Below are positions 48,287 through 58,140 of a stretch of DNA of 64,000 nt, in pieces. The DNA is taken from assembly GCA_043228905.1 (NCBI GenBank), contig JBHGNT010000018.1, positions 15,500,001 through 15,564,000 of the forward strand, in the 5' to 3' direction. The stretch's first letter is position 1. Every line of letters starts with the position of its first letter. Source of the DNA: Azolla caroliniana (Eukaryota > Polypodiophyta). The notes beneath the pieces are model-generated. The model ran no database searches and was not told the DNA's origin. It was given only the letters and a program-made list of their open reading frames with translations. A program made the translations under genes and the position numbers.

Positions 48287-49929
48287 AAATGATTATTTCT
48301 AGAAAAGAAATAGGATAAGGTCAGAGACATAGTCATAACATCATGTTGTGATGTAAACCTAACATGGGCGAGCATTAATCGATATCATTATCTCACGTCA
48401 ATACCCCTCTAGACGTATGAGATGAGGTTCAAGATCAGGTTACTATGGTAACACAAAGGTGTTTTAAAAACCATGGGGGTGACAAATAAATGTCTTTCCC
48501 TGATCTCTATATCGATTTTTTCATGGTGGCTCCCCGAGGCTCAACCATGTATGTTCGCGTCATGAATAGTTTATACACGAAAAAAATGTTAACAATAAAC
48601 TATGTTTCTGTGCCCACATATGTGGTTTCGGCTCTTTAAGTCCTATTACGAGGACCCCGAAGTGCACTTAGACCTCAAGTCTAAACATGTGTTATAGTCA
48701 TATGTATCAACGATGTTGTATGGTCTTGGTCATATTTGAACTCGAGACCTCGAAAACAAATGCATTAAACACCTGAGCCAACCAAGTAGGTTGCTCTTCT
48801 TGAATGTTTAATGTTTTATGCGTATAAGAGATATGCGAGGCATTTGCCCATATATGTTTTTTTAAAAGAAACATATATGTCAAGAGTCCCTATTTCGCCC
48901 TCATTTACTACAACTATGTTGGTACGTTACCTAACCTCAAGTCTCGTAATTATGATGGCATATGCCAAAGTGCAACCTAATGGTCAAGCCAAATGAACAC
49001 TCTTTTCGTAGTAGGCCCACGTGGCCCATCACATGGTCACGTCAATACGAATGCCTCTCATAAGAATGATCTCATGGTGGCATCGTATCCATGAAATGAG
49101 GGAGGGATGTTGGATACGTGTGTCATAAGAGCGACCTCACATGAAGTGGGTCAAACCCTACGTACTCAACATCATTATGGCTATTGGTGTTTCTTTACGT
49201 AACGAAATATCGAAGTCACCAACGGGGATTTCAACAATAAAAAATTGTTGAAAAAAAAGGATGGTGACAACACGATTCTCACAAAAATGTGAGGACGGCC
49301 ACCAAGAACCTTTCCCCGAAAAGGAAAACATTCGATTTAAAATCACGTAAGAACGTATATACACATATGTATATTATCACATATATACGATCAACTACGT
49401 ATACACGTGACCACATATGCCTATATTAAAGAAATTGTTATATTTAATAGCCAAAAATGACGTAATCGAGGCATATACCTCTACGCACACGAGACATCCA
49501 AAAATAAGGGTTCAACGTAATACGCAATTGAGGTATTGACCTCTTACACATACGAGACCAAACGCATATCATTTACAACAAAATGGAGGTGTTGACCTCC
49601 ACGTAATACGTAATTGAGGTATTAACCTCGTACGCATACAACACTCATCACATATTATTTATATGTCAAACAAGGTATTCACCTCGTGCACATATGTAAA
49701 CATTTTAGATAACCAATTAAATACCACTACAACATCATTTAATTAATGAAAATAATCTACATATTAACCATACACATGATTAGATGAGAGAAGAAAAAAT
49801 AGAGAAAAAATAACAAGAAAGATTACCGAAGTTCCTTGTTGATCCTTGTCTACATGAAGGCCAACCGCACAACGATCGATCACCATCCATCGAGAAGATA
49901 AGACCAACAAAAGAAAGATTAGTACATAG
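48287..49929 (-). other. Gypsy-A long 5' leader
   Basis: About 1.6 kb between PBS and gag, with no open frame of note. It contains a tRNA-like sequence on the - strand at about 48730-48790 (box A-like GGTTGGCTCAGGTG, box B-like GTCTCGAGTTCAAAT). It also contains five short hairpins at 49468-49685. Confidence 0.65.
49468..49685 (-). repeat. Five dispersed GAGGT-ACCTC hairpins in the Gypsy-A leader
   Basis: GAGGYRTTNACCTC-type 14-mers lie at 49468-49481, 49530-49543, 49586-49599, 49616-49629 and 49672-49685 (the last starts AAGG). Each is an inverted repeat with a 4-nt loop, often preceded by CGTAAT or ACGTAATTG. Confidence 0.75.
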
Positions 49930-49941
49930 GCTCGGATACCA
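49930..49941 (-). other. Gypsy-A primer-binding site (tRNA-Met type)
   Basis: TGGTATCCGAGC on the - strand, two bases from the LTR. It has one mismatch to the canonical TGGTATCAGAGC. Confidence 0.88.
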
Positions 49942-49943
49942 AA

Positions 49944-50397
49944 TATTAGAGACATGTACTAAAGTAAGCATTAGATAAGGATAGATCTAGGTAGATAGAA
50001 AGAAAGGAGAGAGAGAAAGAAGGGTGCCAATCCACCCGACCACCCCCGAGCGAAGGGATCGAGACGGACTGGAGCCTCGATCGGCGTCCCATACCACTGT
50101 CGTGGCGTCGCGTCGTACCTGGTGCTGGCGCGCTCGTTACAAGAGTTGACCCACCACAAGTCAGAGTCTCGATGTAGTCAACAAGATAGTCAAATGGTAG
50201 CTAGGCCTCTTATTTATAGTGATACCCAAGGCCCCCAGGCAAGTTCACACTTGGCCTAATGGGTTGTCTCAATCCCGAGGATTTAAAAGTAATCCTCCCC
50301 TTCTTTACACTCTCGTTTAACCCTCACACTTATCCACGTGTATAGAATACTACGGTAAATTCTCACCACGGGATATTATATGGTCATTCCCATAACA
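49944..50397 (-). repeat. Gypsy-A 5' LTR, complete
   Basis: 454 bp, TATTAGAGACATG...CCCATAACA on the + strand. It serves as the reference for the split 3' LTR. Confidence 0.94.
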
Positions 50398-50402
50398 GTT
50401 AG
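50398..50402. repeat. Target-site duplication of Gypsy-A, right (GTTAG)
   Basis: Matches 23099-23103. Confidence 0.92.
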
Positions 50403-50697
50403 CCCCATAAAAGACATGAAAAGGGCATGAATCATAGATGCATTGACAAACAAGAGGGGATGAATCGACCATAAAATTTCTCAAACAAAACATATTATTT
50501 TTGGTGTCTACCAGTGACAATTAATGAAAAAATTAGTAATAGAAGAGTATGTCATAGTTTTTTTTCCCTTAAAAGAGGAGGTGTTTACGTATTTTTTCGA
50601 AAACATACAAGTTTGTAAGAAAATGTTACATGTTTACTATGCCTCAGAAATAAGTTTGTTCTTTTATCGTTTAAATAAGCCAAACCATTTTCAATAA
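50403..50697. other. Short spacer between Gypsy-A and LINE copy 2
   Basis: AT-rich; nothing recognised. Confidence 0.6.
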
Positions 50698-50711
50698 TCA
50701 TTGAATCATCT
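50698..50711. repeat. Target-site duplication of LINE copy 2, left
   Basis: TCATTGAATCATCT here and at 57696-57709. This copy adjoins the T-run that is the LINE's A-rich tail on the other strand. Confidence 0.9.
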
Positions 50712-50770
50712 CTTTTTTTTTCCAAAAAAAAACTCCTTCCATTAGTTATAAAATTTTACTAATGAGACGA

Positions 50771-52048
50771 TTATGTACAAATCCTTGAAGGAACGTGATA
50801 GTTCCATCTTATGTGGATGCCCACTGACTCAAGAAAGGGAGAGGACGACCATTTTTGGATGAAGGTTATTCGTTGTCTTTCAACTCCCTCGGAGCCGCCC
50901 TTAAGGCCATCAGATTGGCTCTTCAGAGTGGCTACAATTTCACTCCATATCTCTTGCAATAACCTTGTTGGATGTGTGGTTTGGTTGGAGAAGACTCGCC
51001 TACATCGTTGCTTCCATAGAATCCAAAGAGTTAGTGGGCTGACCAATTCCAACACCTCTTGAGAATTGTCATTAAGAGGAGTGGAGTGGACATGGCCGTT
51101 GGAGGAGAAAAAAACCTCTTGTGCTTCTATCACCAAAGTCATCCCCTCCTCCTGATGCTTGTATTTGCCAACTGCAGTCTGCCATGATAGCCAACATATA
51201 TTTCCCCACTTGATTGAGCCTTGCACTTGGCATAATTGCAACAATCGGCCAACCCCCCGCCATATTCAATGGGACGTTGGGTAATCCCACAAAGTGTGTC
51301 GTATTGATTCTACTGCATGTGGGTACTCTACACAATTAGGAGAGCTAAGGTTCCCACATTGCCATACTCCCACCGGTAGGGACTTATGTATTAATAGCCA
51401 CTAGAACGTGGTAATTCGCCTCGCGTGTTGTTGTTTCTAGAGTTTCTGCCAAAACTTGGTGATTATTGTGGGAGGAACTTGAAATGTGTGCCAGACCTTC
51501 GCAACAGCCGACTCTCGGCCGGTTTGAGCAGTTAGAATGTGGCGACCCAATCTAGTTGTGAATTGGAAGAAAGGGATGGGTTTGCTTCCTTGCCCCGCGT
51601 AGGGATCACGCCATGTCCATTGCAAAGGGTCCCAACTAACCTTATGTAGCCATGTGTTTTCATGAGTACATATGTGCCAATCGGGTTGTACTTTGATCGG
51701 ATTAAGATCTACAATCCATTTATGACCAGTATACGCGAGTACTCGAATTTCGTTATTCTGTGTTGGTGTCTCAATTTCTCGCAATTCAGAGCCTTCGAGC
51801 CTGTTTGGTGGTCCCCTACCTCTCGGGATTAGAGATCCCTCCTCCTTGTGGCCTATCCATTTCTCCATTGTTGTCCTTTGAGTAGCAGATTCCCTAATCA
51901 GTAGAGCGTTAATGATTTCCGATCTCATAGTCCATTTGCCCCTCATTCCATGGAGTATGTTCGCCTGATATTGTAGTGTTAGTGACATAAACCGTGGCCA
52001 ACATTCTATACTTTTTCCTAGACCTTCTACAATGTATCCCCATGACAA
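50771..52048 (-). pseudogene. LINE copy 2 ORF2 C-terminal region
   Basis: Pieces at 52048-51437, 51335-51072 and 51244-50771 match the same parts of LINE copy 1 (for example QPDWHICTHENTWL and PLQWTWRDPYAGQGSKPIPFFQF). They cover the region after the RT, including the zf-RVT-like cysteine segment. They lie in different frames, so the C-terminus is broken. Confidence 0.85.
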
Positions 52049-52481
52049 CCCCTTACGTGATCCCAGTAGTTGATTAGATTCATCCTTGATACATGGGTTC
52101 CATAGGATACGTTGACTGAGCCAGGCAGGTTCGGATCTCGGTTGATCACACTTGAGCCCTCGACAAATGTCACATCATGCCTTCCACATGGATGCACTAA
52201 ATCTATCCTCCAATTGGCGGGAGAAACTAGGTTTGAGATCCATGTTTAGAATCCATCCTGTTTGGGGGGCCCAATTAACCCTTTTTCGTGGCCTAAAGTA
52301 AGCGAAACGTAACCTCAATACCATTTTCCAACAATCATTTCCTGGTTGGAGTCCTCACACCACAAATTTGGCAAGTAAGGCTTTCAATTGTGAAAGGGGA
52401 TCAATAAGACCCAATCCCCCTCTCGACTTAGGCGTTGTGAGTATAGGCCGCGCCACCTTGGCGCGAGCTACATGGTCTTCC

Positions 52482-53099
52482 TTACCAGACCAAATGTAGT
52501 TGCGGACCAGTCATTGAATCTGATGTATACTTTCCTTGGAGATTGTCCAACATGATAGACTGTACCATGCTGTTGCGAGTACTACCTGATTTGACACTAT
52601 GATGCGACCCGCTAGCGATAATTTTTTCGAGCTCCAATGTATCAACTTTTGTCGAATGGAATGGATAACGGGTGCAATCATAGTCTCCGGCGGTATGTTG
52701 AAACCAATTTGGAAACCCAAATATTTGGTGCTCGCTCCTTGATTGATCCATTTGAAAACGGGATGTGGGTGCCATGCCGGATGTGTTTCCTGAGAGAGCC
52801 ATATTGCGCAAGATTTGTGCCAATTGATCATGGCATTGGATCACTTGCAAAATATAGCTAGCCCACTTTCTAGCTTTTGGAGGTTTTCCAAGTCCCCTTG
52901 CAGGTAGACTGTTGTGTCATCTGGAAATTCTATATCCAGGATGCTTTGGTGAGGATGAGGTACAGGAAGACCATGTAGGTTGAGATGCCGCGAGTTGAGA
53001 AAGCAAGAGAGTGCTTCGGCGTATAATAGAAATAAGGATGGAGCTAGTGGGCATCCCTACCGTACAGATCGGGATATTCGGAAAAAGGGGCCCCTTTCA
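52482..53099 (-). pseudogene. LINE copy 2 reverse transcriptase, C-terminal half
   Basis: Continues the RT downstream of the MITE insertion. The catalytic block reads FPDD at 52916-52927 (FADD expected; the Asp pair is kept), followed by TTVYLQGDLENLQKLESGL and the AGRIIVSNQVVLATAWYSL thumb region. Several frame changes break it. Confidence 0.85.
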
Positions 53100-53107
53100 C
53101 CTGCTAG
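53100..53107. repeat. 8-bp target-site duplication of the MITE, left
   Basis: CCTGCTAG, repeated at 53695-53702. The corresponding uninterrupted site in LINE copy 1 (about 4336-4350) shows one copy and no insert. Confidence 0.9.
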
Positions 53108-53272
53108 CATAGTTCTAGCCATACGTCTCATTCGTGTCATACTCAAACGCCAATATTCGTATCATACTCATACGTGAAAAGGCTCCAAGTATGATTGAAA
53201 TCCATACGCGGTACATAGATATATTATATATACATATGGTGTATATGGTGTACATAGTGTGTGTGTGTGAGG

Positions 53273-53307
<35 letters not shown>

Positions 53308-53694
53308 TGTGTGGTCTAGAGAGAGAAGCCCTGTTTTGCATGTGTGAGGAGACAGTGATTGAGTGTATATCTAGACTCTAGAGAGAGAGAGAGAGAGAGG
53401 AGCTATGGGTTTTGTCTGTGTGAGGGAGTATCTAATATGTATATTAGATATCTAGATTTTGTAGAGAGAGAAAATCTGTCAGTTCTCGTGTGAGAGAGAG
53501 AGAGAGAGAGTGTGTGTATGTGTGTCAGATGTCACTTCTATTCACAAAATATTATGAATATCAAAAATTAAAAAAACCAAAAAAAAGTAAAAAAAAAAAA
53601 AAAAGCCAAACGAATATCGCGTATCATACGCGTACGTTTGCAAACGTTCGCGTACGTCCAGTAAATTGGACGTACGCGAATATTAGGAACTATG
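53108..53694. mobile_element. hAT-like MITE (587 bp) inserted in LINE copy 2
   Basis: Terminal inverted repeats CATAGTTC...GAACTATG with an 8-bp TSD fit the hAT superfamily. The interior is non-coding: (GA)n and (GT)n tracts at about 53260-53515, an A-rich run, and a strong palindromic zone at 53630-53680. That zone includes CGTACGTCCA/TGGACGTACG around a 6-nt loop and ACGTTTGCAAACGT. There is no transposase. Confidence 0.82.
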
Positions 53695-53702
53695 CCTGCT
53701 AG
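53695..53702. repeat. 8-bp target-site duplication of the MITE, right
   Basis: CCTGCTAG, second copy; LINE sequence resumes directly. Confidence 0.9.
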
Positions 53703-54734
53703 CGAAACACAATTGCTGCCATTCCTATAAAGTCGTGCAATGCCTTTGATCCATGTCTCTTGAAAGCCGAGTTTCCTCATCACACTTTCTAAGTTCCAGC
53801 ATACCCTGTCATATGCTTTCTCAAAATCTAGTAGCACCACCGCTACCTTGTTGTTGGTACGTTTGGCAAGGGCTACTGCTTCCCAGAATGAGAAGAGGTT
53901 GTCTAGGATGCGCCGATTTCTAACGAAATTTGTCTGGGACAAATGAATGAGTTGAGGGAGAAGTGGTGTTAAACGGCGTGCCACGATTTTTGCGAGCAAC
54001 TTATAGACAGTATTGAGAAGAGTTATGGGCCGCCACTTGCTAATGTTGTTGGCCTTCCCACCACTTTTAGGAATGAGATGTATCATCCCCTGTCCAAATT
54101 CCTCCGGCATGCTTCCAAAGGTGATGATCTCCTCATATGCTTGGAGTAGGTCTTCTTTAATAGTGTCCCAAAGGCATGTGAAAAAGTGCGGGGTGAGGCT
54201 GTCGATTCCGGGGCAACTCTCGGCATCTAAATTAGTGAGGGCCTCCCATATCTCGATGATTGATAGGGGACGCACGAGCCATGGATTCATTTCCGGCGTG
54301 ACTTTCTTGGGTATGCATTGGAGGATAATATCTTCTCTTATGTCTTCCCCTGTAGCTATAATGTCTTCGGTGAGTAGGCAGTTATAATAACTTGTGGCAA
54401 TATTCCTCATTTCGTCGCCATCTTCAGTGGCCGTTCCATCCTCTTGGTTGAGGCTGTGCATCACAGTTCGAGTGTGCCTCGGGCCTTTGGAGCGGAAGAA
54501 TTCCTTCGTGGTTTTGTCCCCTACTCGAATCCATCGCGCCATGCTTCCATGAAACTCTATGTCATATATTTCCTTTTCCGCCATGCTAAGTTCATGTTTG
54601 GCCGTGGCGACTTGTCCTGTGATCCAAATACATGACGGGTATCTCTGTTGGAGTCTTTGTAATGCTCTTAGTCCCCGTTTGGTCCTCTGTCGCTTCTCCT
54701 GAGCATCCTTGCTTCTGGTCTTTGACAATCTCAT
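53703..54734 (-). pseudogene. LINE copy 2 reverse transcriptase, N-terminal half
   Basis: Open from 54734 to the MITE. Contains EFFRSKGPRHTRTVMHSLNQ, IHLIPKSGGKANNISKWRPI, TNFVRNRRILDNL and VVLLDFEKAYDRVCW. It is over 80% similar by eye to LINE copy 1 and confirms that copy 1 begins inside this region. Confidence 0.92.
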
Positions 54735-55728
54735 GTAGGAGAGTAGAAGCTCTTGTTAATTTAGCTAGAAGTTTGTCAGATGCTAATGAGTCATTGACGA
54801 GTAGTGACCATTGGTTGGAAAGTTTGTCCTTCACCTCTATAAATGTGTAAATAGTGTGTGGGATGCGAGTTTGGAATTGGCCCCATTTTTGGTGCAATTG
54901 AAAATGACCAGCTACCAGGTAATGGTCAGAGAAAGTCGTGCCTGGAGTTATGCAACACCACCCTCCCTTCGCTTCTAGAGCCTCCCCCACATAAATGCGG
55001 TTAATGCGAGATAGGGTGGGTCCACTATTCTGCCCGTCTGATCGGGAGAATAGGAGAGAATCCCTTTTTCGTTGGAAGTTGTTAGAATGCCAAATGTCTC
55101 GCAAGTTAAGGTGGACACATAACTTCTCCCATTGTTTACGTTCCCTTACTTGTAGAACTATGGGGTGGTTGTTGGAGCTATCGTGAATGGATTCGATCAT
55201 ATTAAAATCCCCTCCAATGCACCACTCTTCCGCACCCGCTACTTGTAGGCGGAGGGGGTCCCAAAATGTTGCCCTTTCTGTTCTGCTATTTAGAGCATAA
55301 ACATTCATGAAGCTCCATCATTGCCCCCGGATGGCCAACGTCCAAAAATGTGTCCTACCAGGTATAAGTGATTCCTGGTGTATTAAGCCTTGGGCTAGAT
55401 GTTCCTGAATCAAAGTGCAAATACCACCATGATTTCCATCCTCCCCAATTGCAGGCTCCCAAATTGTTCGCCATGATCCTAGTAGAAGGTCTCTGACTTC
55501 CTTTAACTGCGTGCTATCGAGGTGGTGTTCCTGCAACATGATGATGTCAACACCACTCCCTAGTAAATATTCTTCCAGATCCCTTCTCACTTTCCATCTG
55601 TTTTGCTGGTCTAGTCTACTTCTGAGTCCTTGCACGTTCCATGTTATAATCTTCATACTCATGGAATGGGGTGGGAGATTGCCAGTTGTTCCTGGTGCTT
55701 TGCACAACAATTTGTGAGTGGGAAGCAC
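54592..55728 (-). pseudogene. LINE copy 2 ORF2 endonuclease domain
   Basis: Begins MSMKIITWNVQGL (about 55660), the typical APE-type start with the metal-binding Asn. It continues IIMLQEHHLD and NHGGICTLIQ, and after a stop at about 55316 continues NVYALNSRTERATFW, WCIGGDFNMI and GTTFSDHYLV (the catalytic Asp-His pair). Such an endonuclease nicks the target DNA to start insertion. Stops and a frameshift toward the RT make it inactive. Confidence 0.9.
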
Positions 55729-56054
55729 TCACCATTTAGACATCTAGTCATTTCCAGGGATGGAATAGTGGTCCACATCCATGAGTGGAGTTTGTGGGCT
55801 ATCCTGTGAGCTTCAATCGCGCCTTCATGCTTCTCATAATAAAAGAAAAAGCTTGGAGTTAGTTGGGTGTCTATGATAGTCCATAGGTGGATGTGGCAAA
55901 TATGAGGTTCCTCTTCATCCATGGTGCACCAGAATTCAGTGTTATGCCAATGCTGCTTTAGTTCGTTCATGAGCTCTTCATCTCTTATTTTGGCTACAAA
56001 GCATGTTGCTTGGCTACATAATGTTTCTTTAATCTTGGATTTCGACCAATCCTC

Positions 56055-57290
56055 CTATGTTGGAAGGAAGAGTGGAAAGGAGATTGAGGTCGTCAGAATT
56101 CTATTATTGTGTACCGTTGATACATGTACCCTTATTTTTGTCATTATCTTGAGCCCTATACCTAGACATTTCAACGCATTTTGCAGGTGTGGTTCAAGGT
56201 CTTGGCTAGAGGAAGCACACTCATTTGTGTCCGGGAAGACTATGATTTGAGGCGTGACATTCAAACTTCTGGCTTGGTTTGTTGCTTCTGTAATGGGTGT
56301 CATTCCACTCAACCTACGTATTAAGGTCTTAACATGACTTATCATTCTTCGCTTCCCTATTTTGTAAGCTTTAACGAGAACTTTCTCTTGTGTTCTTGGT
56401 GTCACCTTAGGCCGTTCTTTGGGGCTTAAGAAAGAACTAAGGGAATCTTCGTTTGTGGGGGGGAGCTCTTGTAGTAGATCAAATCGATTGGGGCTCATAG
56501 GCAATGGAGGATTTTGTGCCGGTGAAGTTTTTCGAAGGACATGGGTTTTTTCCACCACTCGCCATTCCGTCACAGCCTTGTCGGGTCATGGTGGGGGAGG
56601 CTTCTAATGTCTTATGGTGTCCTGACCTTCCAGAGTCTCCTTTGTAGGATCTTTAATACGTCTTGTGGGACAGTTCTTTTTTAAATGACCAAGTTTTTTC
56701 CATGCAAAACATTGCCCTGGTGCGCCAATCACTTCTATGCATTGTTCAATCCGCATTCCATTTTTCTCAGGAATGAGGATCTTGGAGGGAAGTTTATTGA
56801 TGTCGTGCACCAATAGGCGAATAGAGGGAGGGCCTAAGTGCTTCTTTAGCCTGTTTGCTAGCGTTAGTTCCTCATCTAGCATCATACCAAAGGAGTTGCC
56901 AATAGTAGGAAGTAACATGTTGTATTCTAAGGATAATCTAGGAAACAACATTGTTACCTTTTTCATGGAATCATCCTCTAGTATGATTTGATAGAAGCCT
57001 TTACCAAGCGGTTGGACTTCTTTTATACCACGTAGTTGTGAGTGAAATTTGGCTTGCAGCATATCTCGCAACAAACCTCTGTTTGGTCATGATCCCATCA
57101 CACGACATATGACCGCTATTCACTCAAGGCGCTCTATCTCTTGCTCAAGTAGAAACATTTCTTCGTTATTGAAAATAATCTCAACAGGACCCCTGCTATT
57201 AGAGTTGCTTTTATCTTGCATTTTTCCGTTATCGATCTAGGGGCCTGTTTGTGCTATTTGATCAATAGGGGCGACGTTCAAAGTTTCCAT
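56055..57290 (-). pseudogene. LINE copy 2 ORF1 (RNA-binding, gag-like)
   Basis: The ATG at 57290 opens METLNVAPIDQIAQTG, then a TAG. The frame continues through MQDKSNSNSRGPVEIIF to further stops, and then 57074-56604 carries the ORF1 core ending in a zinc knuckle. The knuckle reads CFAWKKLGHLKKNC, with Trp at the second Cys position. A C-terminal piece (56573-56055) includes MSPNRFDLLQ, common in plant LINE ORF1 tails. ORF1 proteins coat LINE RNA; this one cannot be made intact. Confidence 0.82.
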
Positions 57291-57354
57291 GATTGACGGA
57301 GTCTTCCAATGTATTTGGGGGGTTGCCTTCTTCTTCTACTTCTTCTTTTGTTTC

Positions 57355-57385
<31 letters not shown>

Positions 57386-57695
57386 CGGGAGTGGGGACCC
57401 ACCTACTCGAACTATGGTTGGTGGGTTCTCACTTGTCGAACCAGGGGTGGGGGGGACCCACTTTTCGAAATGGGGGTTGGGGTTGGGGGGGTTTGTCCCA
57501 CTCCTCGAACCGGGGGAGGGGAAACCCTAAATGATCTACTCCTCGAACTGGAGGAGGGTGATGCAACAGTGGCAGGGAGGAGAGGCTTCTGTGTCAAAAT
57601 GAGCAGCGGGAGGCTTTTGTACCCTCACGTCTGCAGACCTCCTCCCTACACTGTCGCGGTTCTAAACGGCCCCTGCTCCTACTCCGTTTCTGACC
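57291..57695 (-). other. LINE copy 2 5' UTR with degenerate 30-40-bp repeats
   Basis: On the + strand the block has a G-run at 57362-57382 and about five repeats centred on (C/T)TCGAA(C/A) between 57404 and 57560. Each joins a GACCCACT-like left half to a G-rich right half (GGGGTTGGGGTTGGGGGGG at one). Plant and animal LINE 5' UTRs can carry tandem promoter monomers; that role here is inference. Confidence 0.6.
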
Positions 57696-57709
57696 TCATT
57701 GAATCATCT
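57696..57709. repeat. Target-site duplication of LINE copy 2, right
   Basis: TCATTGAATCATCT, matching 50698-50711; marks the LINE 5' end and hence a full-length insertion. Confidence 0.9.
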
Positions 57710-58140
57710 TTGAGTTTTCATCGTGCTTAATTGTCTTAATTAGGACAAACTAGAGTAGCATCATTAAGGAGAGTTGATTTGTAACCCATGTTTATACAAG
57801 GAATTATTGTTTGTGTTTACAATTAACCATGCGATCAATTTAAGGCAATGTTTCCACAACATCCATTAGCATTATTTAAAAACCAATGTTTATGTAGCAC
57901 AATTTCATTGTGCCCAAAAGAAAAGTGGGTTGGATGTTGTTGGATTATTGGGCTAAAAAGCAATAGCCAACAAATGCGTACATGAGGGATATTGAAGTCA
58001 TACATAGTAGAATCCGCCAATAAGACGAAATCAGTTAAACTTGTGTTCGAATCCGACTAGAACAATTCAAGTGAGCCAGTCCACTGCAGCCAACCATCAT
58101 TCGTAGTGGACCCCGAACAGATTTCACCCCACCGACACAG
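57710..58140. other. Spacer 5' of the copia relic
   Basis: May contain remains of a copia LTR (TGTTGTTGGATTATTGGGC near 57935), but no second LTR or clear PBS is visible. Confidence 0.4.

Larger units (their letters stand above)
23104..50397 (-). mobile_element. Gypsy-A: outermost Ty3/gypsy chromovirus, decayed, carrying nested insertions
   Basis: The element is oriented leftward. Its 5' LTR is 49944-50397 (454 bp). Its 3' LTR is split into 23104-23260 and 35634-35937 by Gypsy-B, and Gypsy-C interrupts gag. After removal of the insertions, the order is LTR, tRNA-Met-type PBS, long leader, gag, protease, RT, RNase H, integrase, a frameshifted chromodomain, polypurine tract and LTR. The LTR ends are TG...TA in the element's sense, not the usual TG...CA. 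A 5-bp TSD GTTAG flanks the whole block. Many stops make it non-autonomous. Confidence 0.93.
50712..57695 (-). mobile_element. Full-length LINE (L1-type), copy 2, inactive
   Basis: Runs leftward from 57695 to the A-rich tail at about 50712. It has a 5' UTR, ORF1 with a zinc knuckle, and ORF2 with an APE-type endonuclease, reverse transcriptase and zf-RVT-like C-terminus. It is bounded by a 14-bp TSD. The span includes a 587-bp MITE at 53108-53694; without it the LINE is about 6.4 kb. Frameshifts and stops occur in both ORFs. Confidence 0.92.
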
